A stretch of DNA of 64,000 bases from positions 558,001 to 622,000 of the forward strand of contig CAVWVB010000001.1 of assembly GCA_963758365.1 (NCBI GenBank), given 5' to 3'. Both the position numbers and the translations under genes were made by a program. The stretch comes from Dokdonella_A sp963758365. GTDB lineage: Bacteria; Pseudomonadota; Gammaproteobacteria; Xanthomonadales; Rhodanobacteraceae. The notes beneath the pieces are model-generated. The model was not told the origin of the DNA. It worked only from the letters and a program-made list of their open reading frames with translations, and did no database searches. Each line of letters opens with the position of its first letter. The first letter of the stretch is position 1. Positions 62,953-64,000 of this stretch are shown one piece after another.

Positions 62953-64000
62953 ATGCATCGTCATGCATTGCTGGTGCTGGTGCTGCTGCTGCCGGTTTCC
63001 CTGTACGCCAGACCGCCTGCGGGCGGCCAGGGCCTGCAGACACCGCCCGGCGACGAGCTGAGCATCACACAACGCGAACGCATCGAGACGCAACTCGCGC
63101 GCAACGTGGAGCAACTGCAGCGCGAGGGCAAGCTCGCGCCGACGCCGCCGTTGCTGACACCTTTGCAGGGCGGGCTGCAATGGCCGTTGCGAACGGTGCC
63201 CGGCTACACCGACCCGGGCTATCACGGTATCTCGAACTTCGTCGATCTCGATCCGGCGTTTCCGGACCATCTGCTCGACTGGAACTGTGGCGTGCGCACC
63301 TACGACCAGGTCGGCGGCTACAACCATGCGGGCATCGATTTCTTCCTGTGGCCGTTTCCGTGGCTGATGATGGACCAGCAGTCGGTCGAGATCATCGCGG
63401 CAGCGCCGGGCACGATCATCGGCAAGGTCGACGGCTACGACGACCGCAGCTGTCCGAACAACTATTCGGACGACTGGAACGCGGTCTATGTCCAGCATGC
63501 CGACGGCACCGTCGCGTGGTACGGGCACATGAAGAAGTTCTCGCAGACCAGCAAGCCGGTCGGCGACACGGTCGCGACCGGCGAGTTCCTCGGCAAGGTC
63601 GGCAGCGCGGGGTTCTCGTCGGGCCCGCACCTGCATTTCGAGAACCATGCAGCGGTCAGTGGCGCGATCCTCGAACCGTACGCGGGCGCCTGCAACAACG
63701 TGGCCTCGCTGTGGGCGCAGCAACGTCCGTACTACGACTCGGCGATCAATGCGCTGCTGACGCAGAGCGGGCCACCTGATTACCACGGCGACAACTGCCC
63801 CAATCCGGTCGACGAGACGCCGAACCGGTCCGATCATTTCCTCGCGGGCCAGACCGCGTACTTCGTCGCCTATTATCGCGACCAGCTCGGACCCCAGCCC
63901 ACGGATTTCAGCATTCTGCGTCCGGACGGCAGCGTCTTCGATGCCTGGACCTTCCGGCTGTCAGACGCGACCACCGATCCCTACTACAGCGCGTCCTACT
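62953..64000 (+). CDS. exported M23 family metallopeptidase (partial, runs off right edge)
   Basis: Zinc endopeptidase of the LytM/lysostaphin type with a signal peptide (hydrophobic run VLVLLLPVSLYA, residues about 8-19). After an N-terminal helical segment, the M23 domain shows NHAGIDF (HxxxD zinc ligands, about residues 125-131), a middle WYGHMKK with a His, and HLHFE (third zinc ligand) near residue 229. A long C-terminal part continues beyond the domain with no stop before the window ends, at least 349 residues. It would cut peptide cross-links in peptidoglycan or another Gly-rich peptide. GGGAGGAAAG before ATG 62953 fixes the start. Confidence 0.9.
   Translation, partial: MHRHALLVLVLLLPVSLYARPPAGGQGLQTPPGDELSITQRERIETQLARNVEQLQREGKLAPTPPLLTPLQGGLQWPLRTVPGYTDPGYHGISNFVDLDPAFPDHLLDWNCGVRTYDQVGGYNHAGIDFFLWPFPWLMMDQQSVEIIAAAPGTIIGKVDGYDDRSCPNNYSDDWNAVYVQHADGTVAWYGHMKKFSQTSKPVGDTVATGEFLGKVGSAGFSSGPHLHFENHAAVSGAILEPYAGACNNVASLWAQQRPYYDSAINALLTQSGPPDYHGDNCPNPVDETPNRSDHFLAGQTAYFVAYYRDQLGPQPTDFSILRPDGSVFDAWTFRLSDATTDPYYSASY

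Overview
The window is a high-GC (roughly two-thirds G+C), densely coded chromosomal segment with no rRNA, tRNA, phage, insertion sequence or CRISPR that I can see. Several traits point to a gammaproteobacterium of the Xanthomonadales/Lysobacterales, most likely near Rhodanobacteraceae or Xanthomonadaceae: a fused aspartokinase-diaminopimelate decarboxylase, the MurD2/MurL glutamate route for peptidoglycan, GTAGG-type REP palindromes, and exported proteins with an IFxDGF motif. The genus is inference.

Layout. 1-5.2 kb: S-formylglutathione hydrolase (cut by the left edge), a Nudix hydrolase, an NTP/NDP-exchanger-like membrane protein, a MOSC protein and a GMC oxidoreductase, then a cluster of REP palindromes. 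5.5-12 kb: electron-transfer flavoprotein genes etfB-etfA and, further on, ETF-ubiquinone oxidoreductase. Between them lie an ATP-grasp gene and a coupled pair, class IV aminotransferase plus sulfotransferase-like protein. 12.2-13.6 kb: an amidase-signature enzyme. 13.8-26.8 kb: one huge gene for a secreted protein of about 4,316 residues, with about 29 Ig-like (mostly DUF11) modules, a perfect-looking 1.17-kb internal direct repeat and a sharp local change of codon style. 26.9-34 kb: AlkB-like dioxygenase, glycine-zipper protein, second EF-G-like GTPase, alpha/beta hydrolase, a TonB-like single-pass protein and a HAD-UbiA fusion. 34-39.3 kb: a molybdenum hydroxylase pair of the isoquinoline 1-oxidoreductase type, then a PhzF protein and an APC permease. 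39.5-46 kb: lysC-lysA fusion, murL, murD2, a cytochrome b561-like protein and a convergent cytochrome c'. 46-50.7 kb: dienelactone hydrolase-like protein, iron-permease-family protein, two tandem paralogous secreted proteins, a polyprenyl diphosphate synthase and ssb. 50.8-56.3 kb: dTDP-rhamnose genes rmlB-rmlA-rmlC-rmlD plus manC for GDP-mannose. 56.4-64 kb: two S9 peptidases flanking a POT peptide transporter, and an M23 peptidase cut by the right edge.

Themes: cell-envelope construction (DAP, D-Glu-containing precursor, rhamnose and mannose nucleotides, polyprenyl chain, UbiA, M23 peptidase), electron transfer from acyl-CoA or amino-acid oxidation into the quinone pool, and peptide scavenging. 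The most unusual items are the giant repeat protein with its recent internal duplication and codon mosaic, the paralogous secreted pair, and small relics of exported genes between the peptidase genes. I see no obviously new multi-gene system; the strongest candidates for undescribed biology are those three.
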